A stretch of DNA of 64,000 bases from JAFAXA01 sp963777325 (lineage in GTDB: Bacteria > Pseudomonadota > Alphaproteobacteria > Acetobacterales > Acetobacteraceae), in contig CAVZQE010000020.1 of the NCBI GenBank assembly GCA_963777325.1, forward strand, positions 248,001-312,000. The letters are read 5' to 3'. The first letter of the stretch is position 1, and each line of letters begins with the position of its first letter. Both the position numbers and the translations under genes were made by a program. Under the pieces are notes generated by a model that worked only from the letters and a program-made list of their open reading frames with translations, did no database searches and had not been told where the DNA came from. Below are positions 1 through 8,102 of the stretch, piece after piece.

Positions 1-576
1 GGATTCCATTCGATGCAGATGAAACGGCGCGGCGCGGCGCGGGTCGTCGGCATCGATTTCGACGAGGACTACCTCGCCCAGGCGCGCTTCGCCGCGGAGA
101 TCGAGGGCCTCGACATCGAATACCGCCGGCTCTCCGTCTACGACGTGGCGGAGCTTGGCGAACGGTTCGATCTCGTCTTCTTCATCGGCGTGCTCTACCA
201 CCTGCGCCATCCGCTGCTCGCCCTCGACCTGATCCACGAGCATGTCGCCAGGGACCGGCTGGTCTTCCAGTCGATGCAGCGCGGCAGCGACATCGTGCTG
301 CCGCTCGCGGCCGACTACGATTTCAGGGAGACGGCGATCTTCGACGCCCCCTTCTATCCGAAGCTGCATTTCGTCGAGCACGACTACGCGCACGATCCCA
401 CGAACTGGTGGGTGCCGAACGCCGCCTGTTCGGCCGCGATGCTGCGCAGCGCCGGCTTTAGGATCGAGGCGCATCCCGAGGAGGAGGTGTTCGTCTGCCG
501 GCGGGCCGAGCGCGTGCGCGGCGAGTACGGCGCGGTCTATCCGGCGCGGGGGGCCGCCCAGGGCCGCGCGGCATGA
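1..576 (+). CDS. SAM-dependent methyltransferase (TIGR04290-like), 5' end outside window
   Basis: The reading frame is open from base 1, so the N-terminus lies to the left of the window; the first in-frame ATG (13) is inside the conserved domain. What remains is the middle and end of a class I methyltransferase. The run GFHSMQMKRRGA followed by VVGIDFD looks like the end of the SAM-binding glycine loop and the acidic residue closing strand 2. LYHLRHPLLALD is the usual motif IV/V region. The family resemblance is to TIGR04290 methyltransferases, which occur beside glycosyltransferases and a glycosidase, as here. The stop overlaps the next start (ATGA), implying translational coupling. The methylated substrate is unknown; a glycan or its precursor is my inference from the neighbours. 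Confidence 0.8.
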   Translation, partial: GFHSMQMKRRGAARVVGIDFDEDYLAQARFAAEIEGLDIEYRRLSVYDVAELGERFDLVFFIGVLYHLRHPLLALDLIHEHVARDRLVFQSMQRGSDIVLPLAADYDFRETAIFDAPFYPKLHFVEHDYAHDPTNWWVPNAACSAAMLRSAGFRIEAHPEEEVFVCRRAERVRGEYGAVYPARGAAQGRAA

Positions 577-1478
577 TCGAAGCGGCGATGATCTGGAACG
601 AGCCGAACAACAAGTCGCACTGGGACTTCGAGAACGATCCCGGCTGGGCCGTGTTCGCGCGCATGGCTCGGCTAGCGGGCGAGGCGATCGCGGCCGAAGC
701 GCCCGGATTGCCGCGCGTGCTCGGCGGCATGTCGCCGATCGATCCCGATTTCGTGCGATTGCTGGCGGCGCAAGGCGGCCTCGATGCGCTCGACGCCGTG
801 GCGGTGCATGGGTTTCCGCTCGACTGGAACCACTGGATGATCGACGAGTGGCCGGCGAAGATCGCCTCGATCGAGGCCGCGACCCACCTGCCCGTCTGGG
901 TGTCCGAGGTCGGCGTCTCGACCTTCGGTGCCGAGGAGGTGCAGGAATGGGGCTTGCGGCGCAGCGCCGAGCTGCTCATCGGGCGCTCGCCCCGCATCCA
1001 CTGGTACAGTCTCTACGACCTGCCCGCCGCCTGGCCGGCGACGACGCGGCACAAGGAGGCGGAAGGCTCGTCCTACTACCGCCATTTCCACATGGGCTTG
1101 TTCGACGAGCACGGCCGGCCGAAGCGGGCCGCGCGCCTGTTCCCGGAGTTCGCGCCCGAGATCGGCCTCTGCCAATGGTTCCACTACGAGGACCATCGGC
1201 TGGACGACGCGGTGCGGCGAATGCGCGATCTCGGCGTCACGTATCTGCGCACCGGGCTGAGCTGGGCCGATTTCTACCGCCCCGACGCCGAGGCCTGGTT
1301 CGACCGGCAGATGCAGGCGCTCGAGGCGTTCCGCGTCACCGTCACCTTCTGCTTCACGCCCGAGGACCAGGGGACATGGGCGCACTACACGGCGCCGCCG
1401 AGGGAGCCGGAGGCGTTCGCCGATTTCTGCGCGCGCATGATCCGCCGCTACGCGCCCGGCCCCGCCACGCCGATCTGA
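573..1478 (+). CDS. Glycoside hydrolase (clan GH-A, beta-xylosidase-like), apparently circularly permuted
   Basis: The 301-residue protein has the two catalytic motifs of clan GH-A retaining glycosidases. WNEPNN at residues 8-13 supplies the acid/base Glu10, and WVSEVGVST around residues 109-117 supplies the nucleophile Glu112. In ordinary members about 100-150 residues forming beta strands 1-3 precede the NEP motif. Here NEP is at the extreme N-terminus, and the stretch that looks like strands 1-3 (VRRMRDLGVTYLRTGLSW, then a segment ending FCARMIRRYAPG) is at the C-terminus. No signal peptide is visible, so a cytoplasmic role in building or trimming a glycan is likelier than secreted xylan degradation. 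It overlaps the upstream methyltransferase by 4 bases. Beta-xylosidase is only a family-level name; the substrate is not determined. Confidence 0.75.
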   Translation: MIEAAMIWNEPNNKSHWDFENDPGWAVFARMARLAGEAIAAEAPGLPRVLGGMSPIDPDFVRLLAAQGGLDALDAVAVHGFPLDWNHWMIDEWPAKIASIEAATHLPVWVSEVGVSTFGAEEVQEWGLRRSAELLIGRSPRIHWYSLYDLPAAWPATTRHKEAEGSSYYRHFHMGLFDEHGRPKRAARLFPEFAPEIGLCQWFHYEDHRLDDAVRRMRDLGVTYLRTGLSWADFYRPDAEAWFDRQMQALEAFRVTVTFCFTPEDQGTWAHYTAPPREPEAFADFCARMIRRYAPGPATPI

Positions 1479-1485
1479 GCCGGCG

Positions 1486-2542
1486 ATGGCGGCGTGCGAC
1501 CGGCTCACTGTCCTCAGCGTCGGCTACTCCTTCGCGGATGTCGGGCCGGACGCGGTCGGCGGCACGGAACAAATCCTGGCGACGCTCGATCGGGCGCTCG
1601 TCGAGGCCGGCCACCGCTCCATCGTCATCGCTTGCGATGGCTCGCATGTACGCGGCGTGCATGTCGGCATCGGCAGGCCCGACCCGTGCCAATCCATCGA
1701 CGACCGCGCGCGGGCGGCGACCCATGCGCGCGTACGCCAAACCATCGCGGATGTGCTGCGGCGGGAACCGGTTGATGTCGTGCATCTGCACGGGCTCGAT
1801 TACGGCGCGTATCTGCCGGGCGACGGGCCGCCCGTGCTCGCGACGCTGCACCTGCCGTGCGGCTGGTATCCGCCGGAGGCGTTGTTTCCCGAACGGAAGC
1901 ACGTGTTCCTGAACTGCGTCTCCGAATCTCAGAGCCGGACCTGTCCGCCGGATGCGAACATGCTCCCGCCGATCCCGAACGGCGTCGCGGTCGGGGCGCT
2001 GGCGAGCGGCGCGGCATGCGCGGCGCGGATTCCTGCTGACGCTCGGCCGCATCTGCCCCGAGAAGGGCCAGCATCTCGCGCTGGAAGCGGCGCACGAAGC
2101 AGGACTGCCCCTGCTGATCGGGGGCGCCGTGTTCCCGTACCCCGCGCACCAGGACTATTTCGAGACGCGCGTGCGCCCGCTGCTCGACCGCGCGCGGCGC
2201 TTCCTCGGCCCGGTCGGCTTCGCCCGCAAGCGCCGCCTGCTCGCCGCCGCGCGCTGCGTGCTCGTCCCGAGCCTCGCCCCCGAGACCAGCTCGCTCGTCG
2301 CGATGGAAGCCGCCGCCGCCGGCACGCCCGTCATCGCCTTCCGCGCGGGCGCGCTGCCCGAGATCGTGGAGCACGGCCGCACGGGCTTTCTCGTGGACAG
2401 CGCGCGGGAGATGGCGGAGGCGGTGCGCCGCGCGGGCGAGATCGACCCCGAAACCTGCCGGGCCGTCGCGCGGACAAGGTTCGACCGCGACACGATGGTT
2501 GCGCGCTACTTCGCCGTCTATCGCCGCCTCGCCGCTGCATGA
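1486..2542 (+). CDS. GT4-family glycosyltransferase, interrupted by one frameshift
   Basis: Two frames together make one GT-B glycosyltransferase. The N-terminal half (VGYSFADVGPDAVGGTEQIL, then VDVVHLHGL) is the acceptor-side domain with the glycine-rich GGTEQ loop. The C-terminal half, from about 2020, reads FLLTLGRICPEKGQHLALEA and later GTPVIAFRAGALPEIVEHG, the GT4 nucleotide-sugar site with its E-x7-E-type motif. The frame changes between about 1985 and 2030. The total span is one base longer than a multiple of three, as a single inserted base would give. ATG 1486 follows the glycosidase stop by 7 bases, and the stop overlaps the next ATG. The donor and acceptor sugars are unknown. Because essential genes in this window carry the same defect, I treat this as a probably intact gene with a sequence error. 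Confidence 0.75.
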
Positions 2543-3556
2543 CCGACCTCGCCTGCACGGTGCTGACGGAGAACGCGGCCCTCGCCGCCCTCGGACCGGC
2601 GTGGTCGGCGTTGTACGGGCGGGCAGCGGATGCGTCGCCATTCCAGTCGCCCGGCTGGCTGCTTCCGTGGTGGGGCCGGTTCGGCACGGGCCGGCCGCGC
2701 GTGGCGGTGCTGCGGCAGCAGGGCCGGGCCGCCGGCATCCTGCCGCTCTACCGGCTCGACGAAGGCACGGAGCGCAAGTTGCTGCCGCTCGGGGCGGGCC
2801 TGTCCGACTACTGCGACGCCCTGCTCGACCCGGACCTGCCGCCGCAAGCGGCCGACCTGCTGCTGGGAGCTGCTCTCGGCGTGGACGCGCCGGGTGCGCT
2901 GACGAGCTGCGATCTCGTCCACCTGCCACCCGGCAGCGCGCTCCGGCGCGTGGAGGCGCCGCCGGGCTGGGCGGCGACGCACGGCGAGGGCGAGACCTGC
3001 CCGATGCTCGCGATCCCGCCGGACGCGCGCGAGTTGCGCGACATCGTGCCAACCGGCATGCGGCGAAAAATCCGCATGAGCCGCCATCGAGCCGAACGCC
3101 GGGGCGGCGCGGTCGTCGAAACGGCCGGACCGGAGACGTGCGGCGGAGATGCTCGCCGATCTGGTCCGGCTGCATGCGACCCGCTGGGAGGGAAAGGGCG
3201 AGGCGGGCGTGCTGGCCGATCCGCGCGTGCGGGCGTTCCATCATGACGCCATGCCCGGCCTGCTCGCCTCCGGCGCGCTGCGGCTGCAGGCGCTCCGGAT
3301 AGGCGGTCAACTCGCGGCCGTGTTCTACCTGCTGCTCGGCGCGGACCGGGTATTCGCCTATCTCGGCGGCTTCGACCCGGCCTTTGCGTACGAAAGCCCG
3401 GGAACGCTGCTGTTCGCCGCCGCGATCGAGGACGCGATTCGCGAGGGACGTCGCGAGTTCCACTTCCTGCGCGGCGAAGAGGCCTACAAATATGCCTGGG
3501 GCGCGACCGACCGCCCCAACATGACGCTGCGGCTCACCCCGCCGCGGACGTCTTGA
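2539..3556 (+). CDS. GNAT/BioF2-like acyltransferase (CelD/FemAB-like), one frameshift
   Basis: The first part (FQSPGWLLPWWGRFGTGRPR, then RKLLPLGAGLSDYCDALLDP) and the second part (WEGKGEAGVLADPRVRAFHH, then YLGGFDPAFAYESPGTLLFA) are the halves of a BioF2-like acetyltransferase. This GNAT branch is common in exopolysaccharide and cellulose clusters. The frame breaks at about 3141-3146. Removing one G from the GG there restores a continuous protein of about 338 residues reading ETCAEMLADLVRLHATRW across the join. The start overlaps the glycosyltransferase stop (ATGA) and the stop overlaps the next start, so this is part of one operon. The likely role is acylation of a sugar or sugar-linked amine, inferred from family and context only. 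Confidence 0.65.
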
Positions 3557-4402
3557 CGAACTCGGACGACCCGATCCGGCTGCACGCCGACGGCGGCATC
3601 TCCGCCGAAGTCGCGCTCGCGCGCCTGATCCTCCTCGGCCTCGATCCGGACTCCCTTCCGGGCCGGATCGAACACGCGGGCAATGCGGCGCTGGCGCGGA
3701 TCGCGGGCGAACGTCAGGCGAGCTTGCGGCGGTTGAAGGCGCTGCTCGACAATTCCGGCCTCGACCACGCCGCGTCCGGGCCGGACCCGCTGGCGGCGAT
3801 CCGGGCGGGGTTCGACCGCGCCGTCGCGCTGTCGCCCGAAGCGAGCGTCGCCGCCTATTCGCTCGGCGATGCCGCCCTGCTCGCGGCGGCGACTGAGGAG
3901 ATCGTCGGCTGGCTCGCGGCGGCGGATCTGATCGGACCGGAGACCGACGTGCTCGATTTCGGCTGCGGCACCGGCCGCGTCGCCGCGGCGATCGCGCCCC
4001 GCGTGCGGTCCGTGCTCGGACTCGATCTCTCGCCGGGCATGATCGCGGAGGCGCGGCGGCGTCCGGGCGCTGGCAATCTCGCGCTTCGCGGCGACCGATG
4101 GCGCGGATCTCGCGGAACTAGCCGGATGCGGCGTTCGACCTCGTGCTGGCGGTGGACAGCTTTCCCTACGTCGTCCAGGCCGGACAGGATGCGCGCGTCG
4201 GCACATGGCCGACTTCGCGCGCCTCCTGCGGCCGGGCGGCGCGCTCGCGATCCTGAACCTCTCCTATCGCGATCCCGCGACCGACCGAGCCGATGCGCGG
4301 GCATGGGCGGCGCCGCACGGCCTGACGCTGCTCCAAGCGGGCGAGACGCCGTTCGCGCTCTGGGATGGGCGCGCGTTCCTGTGGCGCCGCCATGCGGGAT
4401 GA
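3553..4402 (+). CDS. SAM-dependent methyltransferase with three frameshifts
   Basis: A class I methyltransferase. The N-terminal helical region is followed by the SAM loop VLDFGCGTGRVAAAI at about residues 136-150 and the acidic LGLDLS segment. The protein then changes frame three times. Near 4080-4090 an extra base precedes RFAATDGADLAELA. At 4124-4125 a GG appears to replace G before FDLVLAVDSFPYVVQAG. In the GCGCGCG run at 4191-4197 two extra bases precede HMADFARLLRPGGALAILNL. Removing those four bases joins all conserved motifs (I, IV, V) into one protein of about 282 residues. The stop overlaps the start of the following gene. The substrate is unknown. Three closely spaced defects could also mean real decay, but the insertion-only pattern matches errors seen in essential genes here. 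Confidence 0.65.
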
Positions 4403-5294
4403 CGCCGAGGCGCGCTGGATGGCGGCGATGCGGCGCGGCGATTTCGCGTCCGCCCACGCGGTCAGCGACGCGGTGCTCGCCGCCCGCGACCCCCGCACGC
4501 GCGACGACCCCTCGCTGCCGTATCACCTGCGCTGGGTCTGGGACGGCCGGCCGCCCGAAGCGGCGGACGTCCTGATCCGCTGCTATCACGGCCTCGGCGA
4601 CACGCTGCAATTCGCGCGCTTCATCCCCAGCCTCGCCGGGCGAGCGGCCTCGGTCGCGGTCGAGGCACCCCCTTCCCTGCTGCCGCTTCTGGCGGGACTG
4701 GACGGGGTCCGGCTCATCCCGTTCGACCCGGCGCATCCGTCGCCGCCGTCCGGCTGCGATATCGAGGTGATGGAGCTGTTTCAGCTGTGCCGCCCCGGAG
4801 CGGCCAGCCTGCCGCCGCCGCTGAAGCTGCAACCCGTCGCGCCGCTCGCGATGGGCGCGGGCGCGGTCGGCCTCTGCTGGGAGGCGGGCGGCTGGGATCG
4901 CGCGCGATCCGTTTCCCTGCCGCACTTGCTCGCCGCCATCGGTCGCGGACGCCCCTTGGTCAGCCTGCAGCGCGGCCCCGCCGCGAGCGAGGCGACGGCC
5001 GATCGGTTCGTCAACCCCGGGGACGACAGCACCGACGTCACGCGCACGGCGGCGCTGATCGCGGGCGTGTCCGAAGTCGTGACCGTCGACACGATGGTCG
5101 CCCATCTGGCGGGGACGCTCGGCGCGACCGTGCGGCTGCTGCTGCGGCGCGAGGCCGACTGGCGCTGGATGACCGGGCGGGACGACACGCCGTGGTATCC
5201 GGGAATGCGGCTCTACCGGCAGCTAGAGGAGGGGGACTGGTCGGCGCCGCTCGCCCGGCTGGCCCGCGATCTCAGGAGCCGGCCGGCAGGTTGA
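4392..5294 (+). CDS. GT9/heptosyltransferase-like protein
   Basis: The 300-residue protein contains CYHGLGDTLQFARFIPSLAG at about residues 60-79, the G-L-G-D-x-L-Q-F signature of GT9-like glycosyltransferase domains that often follow TPR repeats. Near the C-terminus, VVTVDTMVAHLAGTLGATVRLLL is the nucleotide-sugar side of that fold (T-x-D-T-x-x-x-H-L-A-G). No TPR array is visible; only a short helical segment (residues 1-45) precedes the domain. ATG 4392 is chosen because it lies just inside the end of the upstream methyltransferase gene, as in the rest of this operon, and gives a natural N-terminus. Its 3' end overlaps the convergent histidine phosphatase gene by 23 bases. It probably adds a sugar within the same unknown glycoconjugate. 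Confidence 0.7.
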   Translation: MRDDAEARWMAAMRRGDFASAHAVSDAVLAARDPRTRDDPSLPYHLRWVWDGRPPEAADVLIRCYHGLGDTLQFARFIPSLAGRAASVAVEAPPSLLPLLAGLDGVRLIPFDPAHPSPPSGCDIEVMELFQLCRPGAASLPPPLKLQPVAPLAMGAGAVGLCWEAGGWDRARSVSLPHLLAAIGRGRPLVSLQRGPAASEATADRFVNPGDDSTDVTRTAALIAGVSEVVTVDTMVAHLAGTLGATVRLLLRREADWRWMTGRDDTPWYPGMRLYRQLEEGDWSAPLARLARDLRSRPAG

Positions 5295-5880
5295 TGCCGC
5301 GCACCCGCGCATCCGCCTCGTACACGGTCAGCTCGCTCCGCGATCCGGGGTCGATCTCGAGGCGCGGAAGCAGGTCGAGCGGCAGCGCCAGAAAATGCGC
5401 GAGCACCGCCTTGATCACGTCGCCATGGCTGAACACGGCGATCTCGGCCTCCCCCGCCCCGGCGATCAACACGCCGAGGGCGGCGACCGCCCGCGCCTGA
5501 GCCGCCAGCATCGTCTCGCCGCCCGGGACCGGGAAGGCGCTCCGGAAGCGGTTGAACGCGTGCCACCCTTCCGTTGCGTGCAGCGCCGGAAATGTCAGCC
5601 CGGTCCAGTCGCCGAAATCGATCTCGTCGAATCCCGGTTCGACCCGCACGGACAGGCCGAGCCGGGCGGCCAGCGGCTGCGCCGTCTCGCGCGCCCGCGC
5701 CAGCGGCCCGGACGCGATGATAGCGACCGGCCGCGTTCCGAGCGTCTCCGCGATCCGGTCCGCCTGACGGCGGCCCTCGTCATTCAGCGAGTGGCCCGGC
5801 GCGCGCCCGGCGAGCGCCCGGCCGATCATGCCGTAGTCGCCGTGCCGGATGAGGTGAACCGTCGTGCCGCCGCCCGGCAT
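5272..5880 (-). CDS. Histidine phosphatase family protein
   Basis: A 202-residue member of the histidine phosphatase (phosphoglycerate mutase-like) superfamily. The phosphorylated histidine sits in VHLIRHGDYGM at residues 8-18. GHSLNDEGRRQADRIAETLG is the adjacent conserved region, IIASGPLARARETAQPLAARL supplies the second arginine, and VFSHGDVIKAVLAHFL contains the second catalytic histidine. The full catalytic set is present. It ends 23 bases inside the convergent GT9-like gene and lies 9 bases downstream of the inositol-3-phosphate synthase gene, so the two are probably co-transcribed. One possibility is that it dephosphorylates an inositol or sugar phosphate made next door, but this superfamily is broad and the substrate cannot be read from sequence. 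Confidence 0.85.
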   Translation of the reverse strand: MPGGGTTVHLIRHGDYGMIGRALAGRAPGHSLNDEGRRQADRIAETLGTRPVAIIASGPLARARETAQPLAARLGLSVRVEPGFDEIDFGDWTGLTFPALHATEGWHAFNRFRSAFPVPGGETMLAAQARAVAALGVLIAGAGEAEIAVFSHGDVIKAVLAHFLALPLDLLPRLEIDPGSRSELTVYEADARVRGINLPAGS

Positions 5881-5889
5881 GACCGCGGA

Positions 5890-6993
5890 TCAGGCCCCCT
5901 CGATGAAGGCATTCGTGCGCTGCCGCGCTTCTTCATCCGTGAATTGTCGGGGCGGGCTTTTCATGAAGTAGCTCGACGGCCCGATCAGTGCGCCGCCGAC
6001 CCCGCGATCCAGCGCCAGCTTGGCGCAGCGCACGGCGTCGATGACAACGCCCGCCGAATTGGGCGAATCCCAGACCTCCAGCTTCAGCTCGCAGGAGAGC
6101 GGGACGTTGCCGAAGGTCGTGCCCTCCATCCTGATGTAGCAGAACTTGCGGTCCTCGAGCCACGGCACGTAGTCGCTCGGGCCGACATGCGCGCAGCCGG
6201 GCGCGAGCGGCTCGGGCAGCTGGCTCGTGACCGCGCGGGTCTTGGATGTCTTCTTCGACTCCAGCCGCTCGCGTTCGAGCATGTTCATGAAATCGGTGTT
6301 GCCGCCAAAATTCAGCTGATACGTGCGGTCGAGGCGGACCCCGCGCTCGCGGAACAGATTGGCCAGCATCCGGTGCACGATGGTCGCGCCGAGCTGGGAC
6401 TTGATGTCGTCGCCGATGATCGGCAGCCGTTTCGCAGCAAATCGCGCCGCCCAGTCCGGATCGGACGCGATGAACACGGGCACGCAGTTGACGAAGGCGC
6501 AGCCCGCCGCCAGCGCCTGCTCGGCATACCAGCGGGTCGCGGCTTCGGCACCGACCGGCAGGTAGGAGACCAGCACCTCGGTCTCGGTGCGCCGCAGGAT
6601 CGCGGCGACGTCCTCGGCCGGAGCGTCCGATTCCGGCACCGCGTCCCGCAGATACTTGCCGAGGCCGTCCATGGTCGGTCCGCGCCGGACCGGGACGCCC
6701 GATGGCGGCACGCGGGCGAAGACGTGCGTGTTGTTCGGCTCGGCCCCGATCGCCTCCGCCAGATCGCGCCCGACCTTCGAGGCGGCGATGTCGAAGGCGC
6801 ACGAGAACACCACGCCGCCGACATGGTAGCCGCCGAGATCGACGTGCATGAGGCCCGGCACGCGCTCCCCGGACGGAGCGTCGCGGTAATACTGGACACC
6901 CTGGACCAGCGACGACGCGCAGTTACCAACCCCGACGATGCCGACCCGAACCTTGCCCAAGCTGCGCGCCCCTCCCCTGGAACTACAAAGCAC
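5890..6993 (-). CDS. ino1: Inositol-3-phosphate synthase
   Basis: This enzyme converts D-glucose 6-phosphate to 1L-myo-inositol 1-phosphate using tightly bound NAD. The N-terminal NAD site is VRVGIVGVGNCASSLVQG. Family blocks include PNNTHVFARVPPSGV, IIGDDIKSQLGATIVHR, LNFGGNTDFMNML and the lysine-rich SKKTSKTRAV before KLEVWDSPNSAGVVIDAVR. At 367 residues it is the short prokaryotic form. The first start (6993) adds eleven residues of poor character. A TTG at 6960 preceded eight bases upstream by GGGGAGGGG is a likelier start. The downstream phosphatase may complete inositol formation, and the neighbouring glycosyltransferases suggest an inositol-containing glycoconjugate; both are inference. 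Confidence 0.93.
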   Translation of the reverse strand: MLCSSRGGARSLGKVRVGIVGVGNCASSLVQGVQYYRDAPSGERVPGLMHVDLGGYHVGGVVFSCAFDIAASKVGRDLAEAIGAEPNNTHVFARVPPSGVPVRRGPTMDGLGKYLRDAVPESDAPAEDVAAILRRTETEVLVSYLPVGAEAATRWYAEQALAAGCAFVNCVPVFIASDPDWAARFAAKRLPIIGDDIKSQLGATIVHRMLANLFRERGVRLDRTYQLNFGGNTDFMNMLERERLESKKTSKTRAVTSQLPEPLAPGCAHVGPSDYVPWLEDRKFCYIRMEGTTFGNVPLSCELKLEVWDSPNSAGVVIDAVRCAKLALDRGVGGALIGPSSYFMKSPPRQFTDEEARQRTNAFIEGA

Positions 6994-7045
6994 GCCTTGT
7001 TTGCGCGGCCGGGCTTTCCCTGTCCAGCCTGGATTGCCCGGCCCG

Positions 7046-7990
7046 CTAGCGAGGCGGCTGCGCGCCTCTGACTGGATGCTGCACGAACATTCGCCCGGTC
7101 GCGTAGGAGAGCCACACCCGCCTGGTCGCGAAGTAGGGCTCGCCGAGCAGCATGTCCGTCTGCTCGGAGAGCGGAGACACCGTCAGCACAGGATTGCGGA
7201 TGGTCTCGCCGCCCAGCTCCAGGCTCGCGAACCGGTGCCAGTGGAAGGTCACGTCGCGCAGATCGACGCCGCCCGTGATGCCGCCGGCATCGGCGGCGAG
7301 ACGGTCGGGGCCGACGCCGAGGCGGCGCGCGGCGGCGGCGCTCACGATGATCGAGCGCGCGCCCGTGTCGATCAGCGCGGAGACCGGATGGCCGTCGATC
7401 CGGGCCGAAGCGATCAGGCGGTCGCCCGAGCGCTGCAACGCCAGCGTGTCGAAATCTCCCGTCCAGGGCGGCAGGACGGCTTCGGCGCAAGGTGGCCCCG
7501 CTTGCGGCGTCTCCGCGACCGCGTAGAGGGTCAGGCGCCGTTCCGGCAGATCGAGGTCGAGATCGAAGCGGGAAAGCAGGTCGGCCCCGAGCAGGCCCGC
7601 GACCTCGGGGACCATGCGCGGGACCGCCGGCAGGGCGCCCACCGGCGCGGACAGCCGCTCGACCGCAAGCGATCCGAGCGCGAGACGCCGGATCAGGACG
7701 TGCGGGCTCATCCCCGCCGCGCCGCCCGTGCCCACGATATCGGTGAACTGGTCCGGGTCGAGGGGCAGCTGAAGCCGCTCGGCCGCGTCCGGGGTGACGA
7801 GCTCGGAATCCGCGCCGGTGTCCATCACCAACGACACTGGCCGCCCGTCGATCACGGCCGCGAGCGTCAAGAAATGCGCGAGCGTTCGGACCGGCAACGT
7901 GGCGAGCGGCGTGACCGCGCACCCGGCCCGGGCCTGCGGAGCGAACGCAAGCGCGAGCGCAAACGCGCAGGCGGCCGTCGAGCGGATCAT
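7046..7990 (-). CDS. Secreted protein with two retropepsin-like aspartic protease domains
   Basis: The 314-residue protein starts with a signal peptide (MIRSTAACAFALALAFAPQARA, cleavage near residue 22). Two retropepsin-like halves follow. The first has the active-site loop VMDTGADSELVT near residues 55-66, and the second has LIDTGARSIIVS near residues 204-215. Each copy is followed by a flap-like stretch and a hydrophobic GLLGADLLS or MLLGEPYF segment, as in the family. Classical retropepsins dimerise, so two Asp-Thr-Gly loops in one chain could form a complete pepsin-like site. The second loop has DTGAR rather than DTGAD, which is unusual. It is transcribed alone, 52 bases upstream of ino1. 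The target is unknown; cell-envelope proteolysis is a guess. Confidence 0.8.
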   Translation of the reverse strand: MIRSTAACAFALALAFAPQARAGCAVTPLATLPVRTLAHFLTLAAVIDGRPVSLVMDTGADSELVTPDAAERLQLPLDPDQFTDIVGTGGAAGMSPHVLIRRLALGSLAVERLSAPVGALPAVPRMVPEVAGLLGADLLSRFDLDLDLPERRLTLYAVAETPQAGPPCAEAVLPPWTGDFDTLALQRSGDRLIASARIDGHPVSALIDTGARSIIVSAAAARRLGVGPDRLAADAGGITGGVDLRDVTFHWHRFASLELGGETIRNPVLTVSPLSEQTDMLLGEPYFATRRVWLSYATGRMFVQHPVRGAQPPR

Positions 7991-8102
7991 CGAGGTCGTC
8001 CTTAGCCGGGCGTGGCCATCTGGTCGATCACCACGCTCGGCGGCTAGGATCGAGGCGACAACGCGGCGGCGGCGCCGCCCAGGGATGCAAGGGAACCGAC
8101 AT

